DNA of 64,000 bases from JAXGXJ01 sp963829545 (GTDB lineage: Bacteria > Actinomycetota > Thermoleophilia > RBG-16-64-13): positions 286,775 through 350,774 of the forward strand of contig CAWHIX010000011.1 of assembly GCA_963829545.1 (NCBI GenBank), written 5' to 3'. The position numbers and the translations under genes were made by a program. Positions within the stretch are counted from its first letter, which is position 1; every line of letters starts with the position of its first letter. Below, piece by piece: positions 1 to 8,604 of this stretch. Under the pieces are notes generated by a model, which worked only from the letters and a program-made list of their open reading frames with translations, made no database searches and had not been told where the DNA came from.

Positions 1-2
1 CT

Positions 3-980
3 CATCTTGTCGAAAAGATCCGCAACATCCGGGCCTCCGGCATCACCGTCCTACTCGTGGAGCACGACATCGAGCTCGTCATGGGCATCTCCGAGCAGGT
101 CTACGTGCTTGACTACGGCAGACTGATCGCCCAGGGCCGGCCGGAGGTGGTGCAGAAGGATCCCGCGGTCATCGAGGCCTATCTGGGGGTCAGGCTGGAG
201 GACCGCGCGGACCTCTGCCAGACCCGGGAACTCGCCGACGGAAGCTGCCCCGTGCCTGAGGACCTGCTCGTCGTGGAGGACCTCACCACCTCCTACGGCT
301 CCATCGAGGCTCTGCGCGGTGTCTCCCTGGCGGTGCCCCAAGGGCAGGTGGTGGCCATCCTGGGGGCCAACGGGGCGGGCAAGAGCACGCTTCTTCACAC
401 CATCTCCGGACTACTTCGGCCCAAGGCCGGCACCGTCAGCTATCAGGGCGTCGACATCACCCATCTGGCCCCGGAGAAGATCGCCGCCCGTGGCATGTGC
501 CAGGTGCCCGAAGGCCGCCGGCTGTTCCGGGAGCTCTCCGTGCAGGACAACCTGGTGGTGGGCAGTTCCGGCCGCAAGGACTGGCGGGGGACGCTTACGG
601 ACGACATCGCCTACGTCTACGAGCTCTTCCCCATCCTGGGGGAGCGGCGCAAGCAGCCCGCCGGGACCCTCTCCGGCGGAGAGCAGCAGATGCTGGCCAT
701 CGGCCGGGCCCTCATCGGCCGGCCTCAGTTGCTGCTCCTGGACGAGCCCTCCATGGGTCTCGCCCCGCTGGTGGTCGAGCGCATCTTCCAGGCGCTGGCG
801 AAGCTCAACAAAGAGGGCCTCACCATGCTGATGGTGGAGCAGAGCGCGGAGATGGCGCTCTCGCTGGCCCATCGAGGCATCGTTCTTCAGACCGGGCAGG
901 TGGTCGTCTCCGGTCTGGCGGACGAACTGAAATCGGATGATCGCGTGCGGGCGAGCTATCTGGGCACGGCTCGGCACTGA
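3..980 (+). CDS. livF: Branched-chain amino acid-type ABC transporter ATPase: LivG C-terminus joined to LivF (5' partial)
   Basis: Energises import of an amino-acid-like or carboxylate solute at the membrane. The frame is open from the window edge. The first ~55 codons are the end of a LivG-type ATPase (switch VEHD, then GRLIAQGRPEVV and YLG). After a ~20-residue joint comes a complete LivF-type domain: Walker A GANGAGKST near base 364, signature LSGGEQQ near 670, Walker B LLLLDEP near 735. LivG and LivF are normally separate genes. An in-frame GTG at 252, preceded by GGAAG, could be a LivF start, and a TGA in another frame at 257-259 would then end LivG. Given the many indels in this sequence, the fusion may be an artefact. 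The solute-binding gene follows 53 bases downstream. Confidence 0.85.
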   Translation, partial: HLVEKIRNIRASGITVLLVEHDIELVMGISEQVYVLDYGRLIAQGRPEVVQKDPAVIEAYLGVRLEDRADLCQTRELADGSCPVPEDLLVVEDLTTSYGSIEALRGVSLAVPQGQVVAILGANGAGKSTLLHTISGLLRPKAGTVSYQGVDITHLAPEKIAARGMCQVPEGRRLFRELSVQDNLVVGSSGRKDWRGTLTDDIAYVYELFPILGERRKQPAGTLSGGEQQMLAIGRALIGRPQLLLLDEPSMGLAPLVVERIFQALAKLNKEGLTMLMVEQSAEMALSLAHRGIVLQTGQVVVSGLADELKSDDRVRASYLGTARH

Positions 981-1033
981 GGCACGCTTTCAGATAAGGG
1001 AGGGAGGACACAGTGTTCACAAGGGAGGAACGA

Positions 1034-2359
1034 ATGAAGAAGCGGTACATGTTGGTGGGCCTTCTCGTGCTCATGCTGGTGGTCGCCATGACGGCGGTCG
1101 CCTGCGGCGGCGAAGATGAGACCACCACCACGGCTGCCCCCAGCACCGAAACCACGGCTGCTCCGAGCACCGAGACTACCGCAGCTCCGAGACGGAGACC
1201 ACGGCGGCGCCGAGCACCGACACCACGGCGGCCGGCCCGGCCACCGGTGCGCCCATCAAGGTCGGGTTCTCCAACAGCATCACCGGGTTCAGCGCGGCTC
1301 CGGCCGACTCGACCGGTAAAGGCGTCGACTTGATGGTGGAGTACGTCAACGCCAACGGCGGCGTCAACGGCCGTCCGCTCGAAGTCATCACCCTCGACGA
1401 CAAATCGGATGTCCCGGCCGCCATCGCCAACCTCAACAAGCTGATCCAGGAAGACAAGGTCGCTGCCACCATCGGCCCGTTCGCCCAGTTCATGCAGGAA
1501 CCGGCCCGCGGCATCGCCGAGCAGACTGGGACCCCCATGGTGGGCATGGGCCCGGCCACCCTGGAGCAACTCGCGGCCACGCCGCAGCTCCAGATGAGCG
1601 TGATGCTCTCGGCGGCTCCGGACACCCAGTCCGACGCCCTCACCAAGGTCATCAAGGCCAACGGCTGGAAGAACATCATCGGTATCGCCGACGTGCTCGC
1701 CATCCACCAGGAGACGCTCGACCTGCTCGTGAAGAGCCGGCCCGACCGAAGGCTTCACCTTCACCAAGCTTCCCGACACCTTCGGCTTCGACCAGACCGA
1801 CTTCCAGCCGATCCTCAACAAGATCATGGAGGCGTACAAAGCGCAGAAGCCGGATGCTGTGATCCTCTATGTCAACCCGATCGCTCTTCCCCCGCTCTAC
1901 AAGGGTCTGCGGTCTCTGGGCGTGACGGAACCCATCCAGGGCAGCCCAGCCGCCGCCCATCCGGCCATCTTCGCGATGGGTCCGGAAGCGGTCGAAGGCT
2001 TCCTCACGCTCGATTCCGGTGGTCTGGTCAACCCGGCCGGCCTGCCCGACGACTGGCCGCTGAAGGAGAGCCAGCTGGCCTTCTTCGACGCCTACCAGGC
2101 CAAGTACGGCCAGGCGCCGGACTTCTTCTCCGCCGCCGGCGCCGACCTGGTCGCCGTCTTGGCCGAAGCCATGAAGCAGGCCGGTGGCCCGGACGACAAA
2201 GCCAAGGTGGCCCAGGCCCTGGTCAACCTGAAGGACTACGTCGCTCTGCAGGGCATCGTCAACTTCACCCCCGAGGCGACCTCTCAGGGTGTCGACGGCG
2301 ACATGGTGGAGTGGCAGGTCAAGGGTGCCCAGTTCGTGCTGGTGAACACACTCAACTAG
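1034..2359 (+). CDS. LivK/LivJ-type ABC solute-binding lipoprotein (two frame breaks)
   Basis: Extracytoplasmic binding protein for the adjacent LivF-type transporter. The ATG at 1034 follows GGGAGGAA with good spacing. The N-terminus is a lipoprotein signal ending in MTAVACGG, followed by a Thr/Ala/Pro-rich spacer made of repeated TTAAPSTE units. The periplasmic-binding fold follows (GKGVDLMVEYVNANGGVNGR, VAATIGPF, PDAVILYVNP). The frame changes near 1190, inside the repeat where one base of an expected AGC is missing, and near 1740. Homology continues without loss on both sides, so the intact product would be about 440 residues. The ligand cannot be told from sequence. The neighbouring methyltransferase cluster makes a methylated compound plausible, which is inference. 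Confidence 0.85.
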
Positions 2360-2413
2360 GCTGACCCCCCGGGATCGTCTCTAACCCCCTGGGGTCGATC
2401 CCGATGGAGTATT

Positions 2414-2446
2414 GCCGGGGCCGGCGGCGAAGCCGCCGGCCCCGGC
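2414..2446 (+). terminator. Strong GC hairpin after the LivK-type gene
   Basis: A perfect 15-bp stem (2414-2428 with 2432-2446) closes a GAA loop 55 bases after the stop codon. There is no T-run after it. It is either a terminator or an mRNA-stabilising hairpin between the transporter and the methyltransferase cluster. Confidence 0.6.
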
Positions 2447-2529
2447 CACCCACTGCGAACGGTCAGGCGTGCCGCAGGAAGGGCTCGCGTCGCGTCGGGC
2501 CGCGCATGCAGCACCGACAAGGAGAAAGC

Positions 2530-3874
2530 ATGGATACCGAGCGTTCGTGGGCCGATCTGACCGCCGACGAGAAGCTGGAGCAGCGCTTCCAGTTCTACAC
2601 CAGCCCTCGTCTGCCGTTCGTCAGTCCCGAGGCCGAAGCCGAGTACAAGGCCAGGGCGGCCCGGCTGAGGGATGCCATCCTTCTCCAGAAGGCTCCGGAC
2701 CGCGTCCCGGTCACGACCCTCAACCAGTTCTACCCGGCCGACCGGGCCGGGTTCACCCCTTACGACGTCATGTACGACCCGGAGAAGGCGGCCGAGGCCT
2801 GGGTGAGCTACGCCCGCAGCTCTCCAACCGGATGCCATGGTGGGATCGGCCATCGCCGCGGGCGGCGCCGGGCCGATCTTCGACGCTCTCGACTACAAGC
2901 TCTTCAGCTGGCCCGGCCACGGGGTGCCGAAGGAAGCCAGCTTCCAGTACGTCGAGAAGGAGTGGATGCTCCCCGAGGAGTACGACGATCTCATCGACGA
3001 CCCCACCGGGTACATGCTGCGCACCTACATACCCAGGACCAACGGCGCCCTGGCCGGCATGGCCAAGCTGGACGCTCCTTTCGGCATGGTCCAGCTCTGC
3101 GGAGCGGACTTCTGGGTGGCGAGCTGGGGAGACCCCGAGCTCCAGGAGGCGTTTTCGAAGCTGATGGAGGCGGGCAAACAGGCCGCCGCTTGGGCACGAG
3201 CCAGCATCGGCGTGGACATGCGCCTGGCGGCCGAAGGGTTTCCCTGCGCACCCCGGCCTCGTCACCTGGGCGCCCTTCGACTTCCTGGGCGACACCCTGC
3301 GCGGCACCCGGGGTATCGTCACCGATCTGTACCGGTATCCGGAGAAGGTGCTCGCCGCCTGCGACCGTCTGCTGCCCGTGCTGCTCAAGTACGTCACTCG
3401 CAAGGCCGCGCCCTTCGTGCCGCCCACCGTCTTCATCCCCCTGCACAAGGGTGCGGACGGCTTCATGAACGACGAGCAGTTCCGCACCTTCTACTGGCCG
3501 ACCCTGCGCAAGATGTGCCTGGGCCTCATCGAGGAGGGTCTGGTGCCCTATCTCTTCGCCGAGGGGGCCTACAACTCCCGGCTGGAGATCATCCGCGACC
3601 TGCCGCCCGGCCGCACCGTGTGGCACTTCGACCAGACCGACATGCGCAAGGCCAAGGAGCCCTCGACGGCGTGGCCTGCATCGCGGGCAACGTCCCGCTG
3701 TCGCTGCTGCAACTGGGGACTGCCGACGAAGTGACGGCCTACTGCCGCACGCTCATCGACGAGGTGAAGGGCAAGGGCGGCTTCATCCTCGACGTCGGAG
3801 CCGGGGCCGACACCGCCAAAGAAGAGAACTTCGCGGCCATGATCCAGGCCGCGAAACAGTACGGGACCTACTGA
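2530..3874 (+). CDS. UroD/MtaA-family corrinoid-dependent methyltransferase 1 (three frame breaks)
   Basis: Member of the uroporphyrinogen-decarboxylase-like superfamily that in anaerobes moves methyl groups to or from corrinoid proteins. The ATG at 2530 follows GGAGAAA. Three segments in successive frames join at about 2820, 3240 and 3660 into one ~448-residue protein. The parts are an N-terminal helix region (KAPDRVPVTTLNQFYPAD), a central barrel (FGMVQLCGADFWVASWGDPE), PFVPPTVFIPLHKG, LVPYLFAEGAYNSRLE, and a C-terminal NVPLSLLQLGTADEV as in MtaA/CmuA relatives. A decarboxylase role is unlikely beside a corrinoid protein and with no haem genes. Which half-reaction it catalyses (substrate to corrinoid, or corrinoid to acceptor) is not decidable here. 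Confidence 0.8.
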
Positions 3875-3921
3875 GAGAGCACGCGGAGCCCAGACCAGCA
3901 GCGCAAACGGAAGGCATGCTC

Positions 3922-4852
3922 ATGACCAAGAAGATCATCGGCCTCTCCTGCGGGAGAAAGAACGGTAACAGCGAGCACTTCCTCAAGGCTGCCCTCATGG
4001 CGGCCGAGGAGGAGGGCGTCCAGTCGGAGATCATCCGGGCGATGGACCTCAAGGTACTGCCCTGCAACAGCTGCTGGGCCTGTATGAAGACCGGCCGCTG
4101 CGCCAAAGACGACGTCGACTGGATCCTCGAGCAGACGCTCCTGGGCGACACCGCCGTCATCGTCTCGGCACCCGTCTATCATCTCCGGGCCAGCAGCTAT
4201 CTGATGATCATCGCCGAGAAGACGAACCACATGTTCTCGCGCAAGCCCGACATCTTCGAGCGCCGGCGGGTGGGGGCGGCCATCTCGGTGGGGGGCTCCG
4301 GCTACGACGGCTGGACCAGCCTGGGGCTCCTGTCGGTCAACCTCTTCCTGCAGCACTTCACCACCCTGGTCGACCAGATCCAGATAGACCACTGCGCGGC
4401 TCTCGGGGCTGCTCTGACTCCGGACAACGAAGGGGCCGTCGAGCGCTCGCGGCAGCTGGGCAAGAACGTGGCTCGGACTCTCGACCTTCCTTTCGAAGAG
4501 TGGAAGTACTTGGGCGACGAGACCGGTGTCTCCTGTCCGGTCTGCCACTGCAACGTGATCTACATCGAGAAGGACTTCCCGGAGATCATGTGCCCCACCT
4601 GCGAGGTGCACGGCACCGTATCGGCACAGGGATGGGAAGTTCTCGGTAGCGTGGAATCCCGACGACGTGCGCGAACCGCGCTTCTCCACGCCCAAGGAGA
4701 TACACCATCTGGAGTGGATAATGCGGCACGAGCAGCAGGAAGAACCGGCTCAGATCGCACTGCCGGAGGTCCAGGAGAAGATCCAGCACTACAATGCTTA
4801 CGGGAATATGATCGCGCCGAGAAGGCGCCCAGGAAGGAGTCAGGCGTCATGA
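3922..4852 (+). CDS. Iron-sulfur flavoprotein 1 with C-terminal CxxC ribbon (one frame break)
   Basis: Flavodoxin-like FMN protein of the NAD(P)H-dependent reductase/iron-sulfur flavoprotein family, a likely one- or two-electron carrier. ATG 3922 is preferred over 3916 because GGAAGG at 3909-3914 is correctly spaced. The N-terminal fold starts KIIGLSCGRKNGNSE. A compact cluster motif PCNSCWACMKTGRC (CX2CX2CX5C) fits a [4Fe-4S] cluster, and SAPVYHLRAS is the flavin loop. The C-terminal third carries CPVCHCNVIY and CPTCE, a rubredoxin- or zinc-ribbon-like pair not found in simple iron-sulfur flavoproteins. The frame shifts near 4650; the true end (WNPDDVREPRF onward) stops at 4852. The stop overlaps the next ATG (ATGA), so translation is probably coupled to the corrinoid protein. 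Confidence 0.82.
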
Positions 4853-5482
4853 CCATCTCACCGCTCGCCCAAGCCATGGGCGACCTGGACGAAGCCACCG
4901 CAGTCAGCCTGGTGGAGGAGAAGCTGGCCGCCGGTGAAGCCGGCCCTCTCTATCCTGGAAGAACTCCAGGCCGGTATGAACATCGTCGGCACCCGCTTCG
5001 AAGAGTGCGAGTACTTCCTCTCCGAGCTCATCTACGCCGCCGACATCTTCAAGAAGGCCGGCGCTCCGCTCCAGGAAGAACTCAAGTCCTCGACCCAGCA
5101 GAAGCTGGGTACCCTGGTCTTGGGCACGGTCAAGAACGATATCCACGACTTCGGCAAAGACATCGTGGCCACGGTCATGAGCAGCAACGGCTTCGAAGTG
5201 ATCGACCTGGGCGTGAACGTGGAGCACCAGGCCTTCATCGATGCCATCAAAGAGCACAAGCCCCAACTGGTGGGCATGAGCTGCCTTCTCACCACCGTCT
5301 TCGACGACATGAAGGAAGCCATCGCCACCATCAAGGCCGCCGGTCTCCGTGACCAGGTGACCATCCTTATCGGCGGCGGCCCCGTAGACGAAGCCACCGC
5401 CACCTACGTGGGCGCCGACGTGTACTGCAAGACGGCCCAAGACGGCGTTATTGCTGCGAAGAAAGTGCTGGGGGTGAGCTGA
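4849..5482 (+). CDS. Methyltransferase corrinoid protein (B12-binding; one frame break)
   Basis: Carries the cobamide that shuttles the methyl group between methyltransferases. The ATG overlaps the previous stop and follows AGGAAGGAG. The N-terminal helical cap (SPLAQAMGDLDEATAVSLVEE) changes frame near 4935 and continues as a B12-binding domain. The signature NDIHDFGKDI holds the DxHxxG motif with the cobalt-ligand His at about residue 99. The SxL stretch (VGMSCLLTTVF) and the glycine-rich loop IGGGPV follow. Length (~211 residues) matches MtaC/MtbC/MttC-type proteins. A single corrinoid protein lies between two MtaA-like enzymes and is the obvious shared partner. Confidence 0.9.
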
Positions 5483-5483
5483 G

Positions 5484-6608
5484 ATGGCCGAGATGACAGG
5501 AATGGCCCCGAACCCGCTCTTTCTGGAGCGCATGCAGCGCCTGCAGACGGCTGTGGCGTGCGGCACTCCCGACCGGGTGCCCATCTCCCTGGTGATGGAC
5601 CTCTTCGCGGCCAAGACCATGGGGGTCAAGTTCAGCGATTTCGCCGCCGACGTCGATGTAGCCGGACAGACCATGCTGGCCGCCATGGAGAAGCTGGGCG
5701 ACGTGGATTCGCTGCAGTTCCCCACCTACGCGCCCGACGTGCTCGGCCTGCTCTGGCTCGCGCCCATGAAGATCCCCGGCCGCGACCTGCCCGAGGACAG
5801 CCAGTGGCAGATGGACGAGCAGGTGCGCATCCAGCCCGAGGACTACGACCGCATCCTGGAGATGGGCTGGAGTCCCTGGTTCGGAGAGTACATCGGCAAG
5901 TACCTGGGCGCGGCCGTCGCGGCCGGCCAGGCTCTCCAGGAGGCCGGTCCGCGCTGGACCATGGAGTACATGAAGAAGGGCTACGTCATCTTCTCGCCCC
6001 TGACTGTCGACCATCCCTTCGAGCATCTCGCCGGGGGCCGCACCGTCAAGGAGTTCACCCTCGATCTCTTCAAGATGCCGGACAAGGTCCAGGCCGTTCT
6101 GGATGTCATCATGGCCGAGAAGCGGGAGCAGGCCCGCCAGCTCGTGCGCGCGGTCGGGCAGCCCATCGGTTACTGGGTGGGCAGCTGGCGTACGGCGCCG
6201 GAGTTCCTCTCGCCCAGACTCTGGGACCGCTTCGTGTGGCCTTACATGAAGGAACTGGTGGAGATCGTGGCCGAAGAGGGCGGCATCCCGGTATTGCACT
6301 ACGACGCCAACTGGGACCGCGAGATCGAGCGCCTGAAAGAACTGCCCGCCCGCAGGTGCGTCCTCGAGCTCGATGGCAAGACCGATATCTTCCGGGCCAA
6401 GAAGATCCTGGCCGGGCACATGTGCATCCTGGGCGACGTACCTCCGGCCATGCTCACCCTGGGCACGGTCGACGACGTCAAGGCCTACTGCAAGCGCCTG
6501 CTCACCGAAGTCGGCCCCGACGGCTACATCATGGCCATGGGTTGCGCCCTCCCGCCGGACGCCAAGTTCGAGAACGTCAAGGCGATGGTGGACTCGGTGC
6601 AGGGTTAG
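5484..6608 (+). CDS. UroD/MtaA-family corrinoid-dependent methyltransferase 2
   Basis: Intact 374-residue TIM-barrel methyltransferase, starting one base after the corrinoid-protein stop. It is a paralogue of methyltransferase 1 (shared GTPDRVPISLVMD opening, and DVPPAMLTLGTVDDVKAYC near the C-terminus). In MtaA/MtbA enzymes zinc is bound by an HxC pair and a distal Cys. Here the equivalent site reads HYD (His about residue 271), with Cys 354 in MGCALPPDA, so the middle ligand appears to be Asp or missing. That may signal an acceptor other than coenzyme M, which an actinobacterium is not expected to use. Two such paralogues around one corrinoid protein fit an MT1/MT2 pair. Confidence 0.85.
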   Translation: MAEMTGMAPNPLFLERMQRLQTAVACGTPDRVPISLVMDLFAAKTMGVKFSDFAADVDVAGQTMLAAMEKLGDVDSLQFPTYAPDVLGLLWLAPMKIPGRDLPEDSQWQMDEQVRIQPEDYDRILEMGWSPWFGEYIGKYLGAAVAAGQALQEAGPRWTMEYMKKGYVIFSPLTVDHPFEHLAGGRTVKEFTLDLFKMPDKVQAVLDVIMAEKREQARQLVRAVGQPIGYWVGSWRTAPEFLSPRLWDRFVWPYMKELVEIVAEEGGIPVLHYDANWDREIERLKELPARRCVLELDGKTDIFRAKKILAGHMCILGDVPPAMLTLGTVDDVKAYCKRLLTEVGPDGYIMAMGCALPPDAKFENVKAMVDSVQG

Positions 6609-6650
6609 TAGATTTCAATCGGACAGGCAGCCAGAGCAAGGAGCGGACGA

Positions 6651-7649
6651 GTGAAAGTACTGGGGATCGCGTGCGGACGACGCATGAGCAACACCGAGAT
6701 CATGGTGAAGGAAGCTCTCATGGGCGCGGAGGAGGCGGGAGCCGAGGTCGAGTTCCTGCGCCTGCACGACCTCACCATCAAGCCCTGCACGGGCTGCAAC
6801 TCCTGCGTGATCGATCTCATGGAGCGGCATGGCTCGGGACGGTGCACCATCAAGGACGACGATTTCGCCTTCATCGACGAGAAGATAATGCAGTGTGACG
6901 GTCTCATCGTCGGCTCGCCCATCTACGAGAAGTCCCCCTCGGGGCAGCTGAAGTCGCTGAACGACCGTATGGGCCCCTCCCACGACGTGGGCTTCCGCAT
7001 GATCGCTCAGAAGATCCGGGAGGAGAAGGGTGTCACCGAGGGCACCGGTCCCGATCCTCGGGCCTTCAAGCTGCGGGCCGGGGCGACCATCGCCGTGGGC
7101 GGCAGCGAGTGGGACACGCTGGCCATGCCCATGATGGGTCTCTTCATGCTGCCGCTGCAGGTCGCGGTGGTGGACAACATCGTGGTCAACTGGATCGGAC
7201 TGCCCCGGACCATCGCGCTGCGCGATGATCTGCTGGAACGGGCGCACAGCGCGGGCAAGAAGGTAGTGGAACAGCTGGGCAAGACCGTCGAGGAAGTCGA
7301 GTACCTGGGCGATCCCGGCCTTTGCCCCCTGTGCCATTCCAAAGTCATCGAGGTGCGGCACGACGGCGACGTCTATCCCAGCATCTGCGCCCTCTGCGGC
7401 GTGCGCGGGACTCTGGGCATCACCGACGGCAAGGTCTCCTTCACCGTCAGCGACGAGGACCGGCCTCACTCGCACCTGTTGCTCTCGGGCAAGTTCGAGC
7501 ACTTGGACGAACTGGCCACCCGCTCGCTGAAGCCGCCGGCGAATATGGGCGAGGTCCCCGCCAAGTCGGCCAAGTACAAGGAATATTTGACTCCGTTGAA
7601 GCCCCCGCGCGCCCAGGCGGTCGCGGCGGCCGACGAAAGCGAAGAGTAG
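6651..7649 (+). CDS. Iron-sulfur flavoprotein 2 with C-terminal CxxC ribbon
   Basis: Second flavodoxin-like iron-sulfur flavoprotein of the cluster, 332 residues and intact, starting at GTG after AAGGAGCGG. It shares the plan of the first: KVLGIACGRRMSNTEIM, then a cysteine motif beginning PCTGCNSC whose fourth Cys lies 12 residues on (CX2CX2CX12C, longer than usual). SPIYEKSPSGQLK is the FMN loop. The C-terminal ribbon has CPLCHSKVIEV and CALCG, followed by a ~70-residue extension rich in Lys, Pro and Ala. The stop overlaps the start of the VOC gene. An electron-transfer or substrate-reducing role with the methyltransferases is inferred from position only. Confidence 0.85.
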   Translation: MKVLGIACGRRMSNTEIMVKEALMGAEEAGAEVEFLRLHDLTIKPCTGCNSCVIDLMERHGSGRCTIKDDDFAFIDEKIMQCDGLIVGSPIYEKSPSGQLKSLNDRMGPSHDVGFRMIAQKIREEKGVTEGTGPDPRAFKLRAGATIAVGGSEWDTLAMPMMGLFMLPLQVAVVDNIVVNWIGLPRTIALRDDLLERAHSAGKKVVEQLGKTVEEVEYLGDPGLCPLCHSKVIEVRHDGDVYPSICALCGVRGTLGITDGKVSFTVSDEDRPHSHLLLSGKFEHLDELATRSLKPPANMGEVPAKSAKYKEYLTPLKPPRAQAVAAADESEE

Positions 7650-8176
7650 TGCCACAGCCGGCCCCTCACGTCGGCGGTGTCTTTCACGCCGGCGTGACGG
7701 TCGGCGACATGGAGCGCTCCCTTCATTTCTACCGTGATGTTCTGGGACTTGAGGTCGAATCCGACGCCCTGATCGACCATCCCTACGTCTTCGATCTGAC
7801 CGCGGTCCCGGCGACGGAGGTGCGCGTGGTCTTCCTGTGCGTCCCGGGGAGCGAGAGCGCCACACGCATCGAGCTGCTCGAGTATCGGGGGCTCGAACGT
7901 CACTCGGCGAGTGCCCGACCCTGCGATCCCGGCCACGGTCACCTGTGCCTCTTGGTCGATGATGTCGCGGGGATGCACGGGCGCTTGGTCGCCGCAGGAT
8001 ACCGCGCGCGATCCGAGGCGCCGGTTGAGTACGCCGCCGGCCCCCGGAAGGGGGCCAAGGCCGTCTATGCCGTCGATGCCGACGGATACCACGTAGAGCT
8101 TTTCGAAAGGCCGAGCCCGGCCGGCCCGACTCCATTCCGAATCGGCGCGGGAATTAGTACAATCAAACCTCCTTAG
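7649..8176 (+). CDS. VOC (glyoxalase/dioxygenase-fold) family protein
   Basis: 175-residue vicinal-oxygen-chelate protein made of two beta-alpha-beta-beta-beta units. The start is a GTG that shares bases with the preceding TAG, so translation is coupled to flavoprotein 2. Likely metal ligands are His in GVFHAGVTVGD, Glu in RIELLEY, His in GHGHLCLLVDD and Glu in GYHVELFE, the usual H/E/H/E set. Family members include glyoxalase I, methylmalonyl-CoA epimerase and ring-cleavage dioxygenases. An oxygen-dependent role is unlikely in an anaerobe, so an epimerase or lyase on the cluster's substrate is more plausible. Substrate unknown. Confidence 0.8.
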   Translation: MPQPAPHVGGVFHAGVTVGDMERSLHFYRDVLGLEVESDALIDHPYVFDLTAVPATEVRVVFLCVPGSESATRIELLEYRGLERHSASARPCDPGHGHLCLLVDDVAGMHGRLVAAGYRARSEAPVEYAAGPRKGAKAVYAVDADGYHVELFERPSPAGPTPFRIGAGISTIKPP

Positions 8177-8201
8177 TGCGCACGCATGACGGGGGGAGGT
8201 C

Positions 8202-8576
8202 TTGGAGATCCACACTGAGTCGATGGGGGGCGTCCCGGTGGTCTCCGTCGTGGGGGAAGTCGATCGGCTCTCGGGGAAGACCCTGAAAAGGGCCATCGTG
8301 GACGCTCTTCAGGGGGCTGAGGGCATCTCGTGCATCCTGGTCGACCTGTCTGAGTGCACCTACGTCGACGCCGTAGCCCTTTCGGTGCTCATGTCCGCGC
8401 GCGACCGGCTCACGCTCGGCCACTGCCTCGGGCTGATCGGAGCATCCGACAACATCCATAATCTCTTCAAGGTGGTAGGGTTCGAGGAGAGCGATAGGCT
8501 GCGCTTCCTGAACTCGCGCACCGAGGCGGAAGAACTCATCCAGGAACGAAGGAACGTGGGGGCTCGGACTCGATGA
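8202..8576 (+). CDS. STAS-domain protein (anti-sigma-factor-antagonist-like)
   Basis: 124-residue single STAS domain, as in SpoIIAA/RsbV regulators that are switched by phosphorylation. The TTG at 8202 lies just after GGGGGGAGG; an in-frame ATG at 8223 has no Shine-Dalgarno sequence. The core DLSECTYVDAVALSVL matches the helix that normally reads D-S-x-G, but the phosphorylated Ser is Ala here (residue 57, after Asp 56). It may therefore be a permanently 'unphosphorylated' form or a structural partner. No anti-sigma kinase or sigma factor lies nearby. It precedes the UPF0182 gene by 28 bases. Confidence 0.8.
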   Translation: MEIHTESMGGVPVVSVVGEVDRLSGKTLKRAIVDALQGAEGISCILVDLSECTYVDAVALSVLMSARDRLTLGHCLGLIGASDNIHNLFKVVGFEESDRLRFLNSRTEAEELIQERRNVGARTR

Positions 8577-8604
8577 TCCGGTCCGACCACGAAGAGGAGG
8601 CTTA

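Noticed and set aside
1110..1240. Minisatellite or CRISPR-like array in the ACC/ACG-rich segments (also 11215-11330, 33838-33970, 42360-42480)
   Set aside because: The repeats are codons of Thr-rich linkers within genes, vary in sequence, and have no spacer structure.
3916..5352. A single 478-codon flavoprotein-corrinoid fusion
   Set aside because: A frame slip near 4650 hides the flavoprotein stop at 4852. The ATG at 4849 with AGGAAGGAG marks a separate corrinoid gene, and the last part of the long frame is unlike either protein.
2530..6608. Haem biosynthesis role (uroporphyrinogen decarboxylase) for the two UroD-family genes
   Set aside because: They flank a corrinoid protein, have diverged from true HemE, and no other haem gene is present. 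Methyl transfer fits better.
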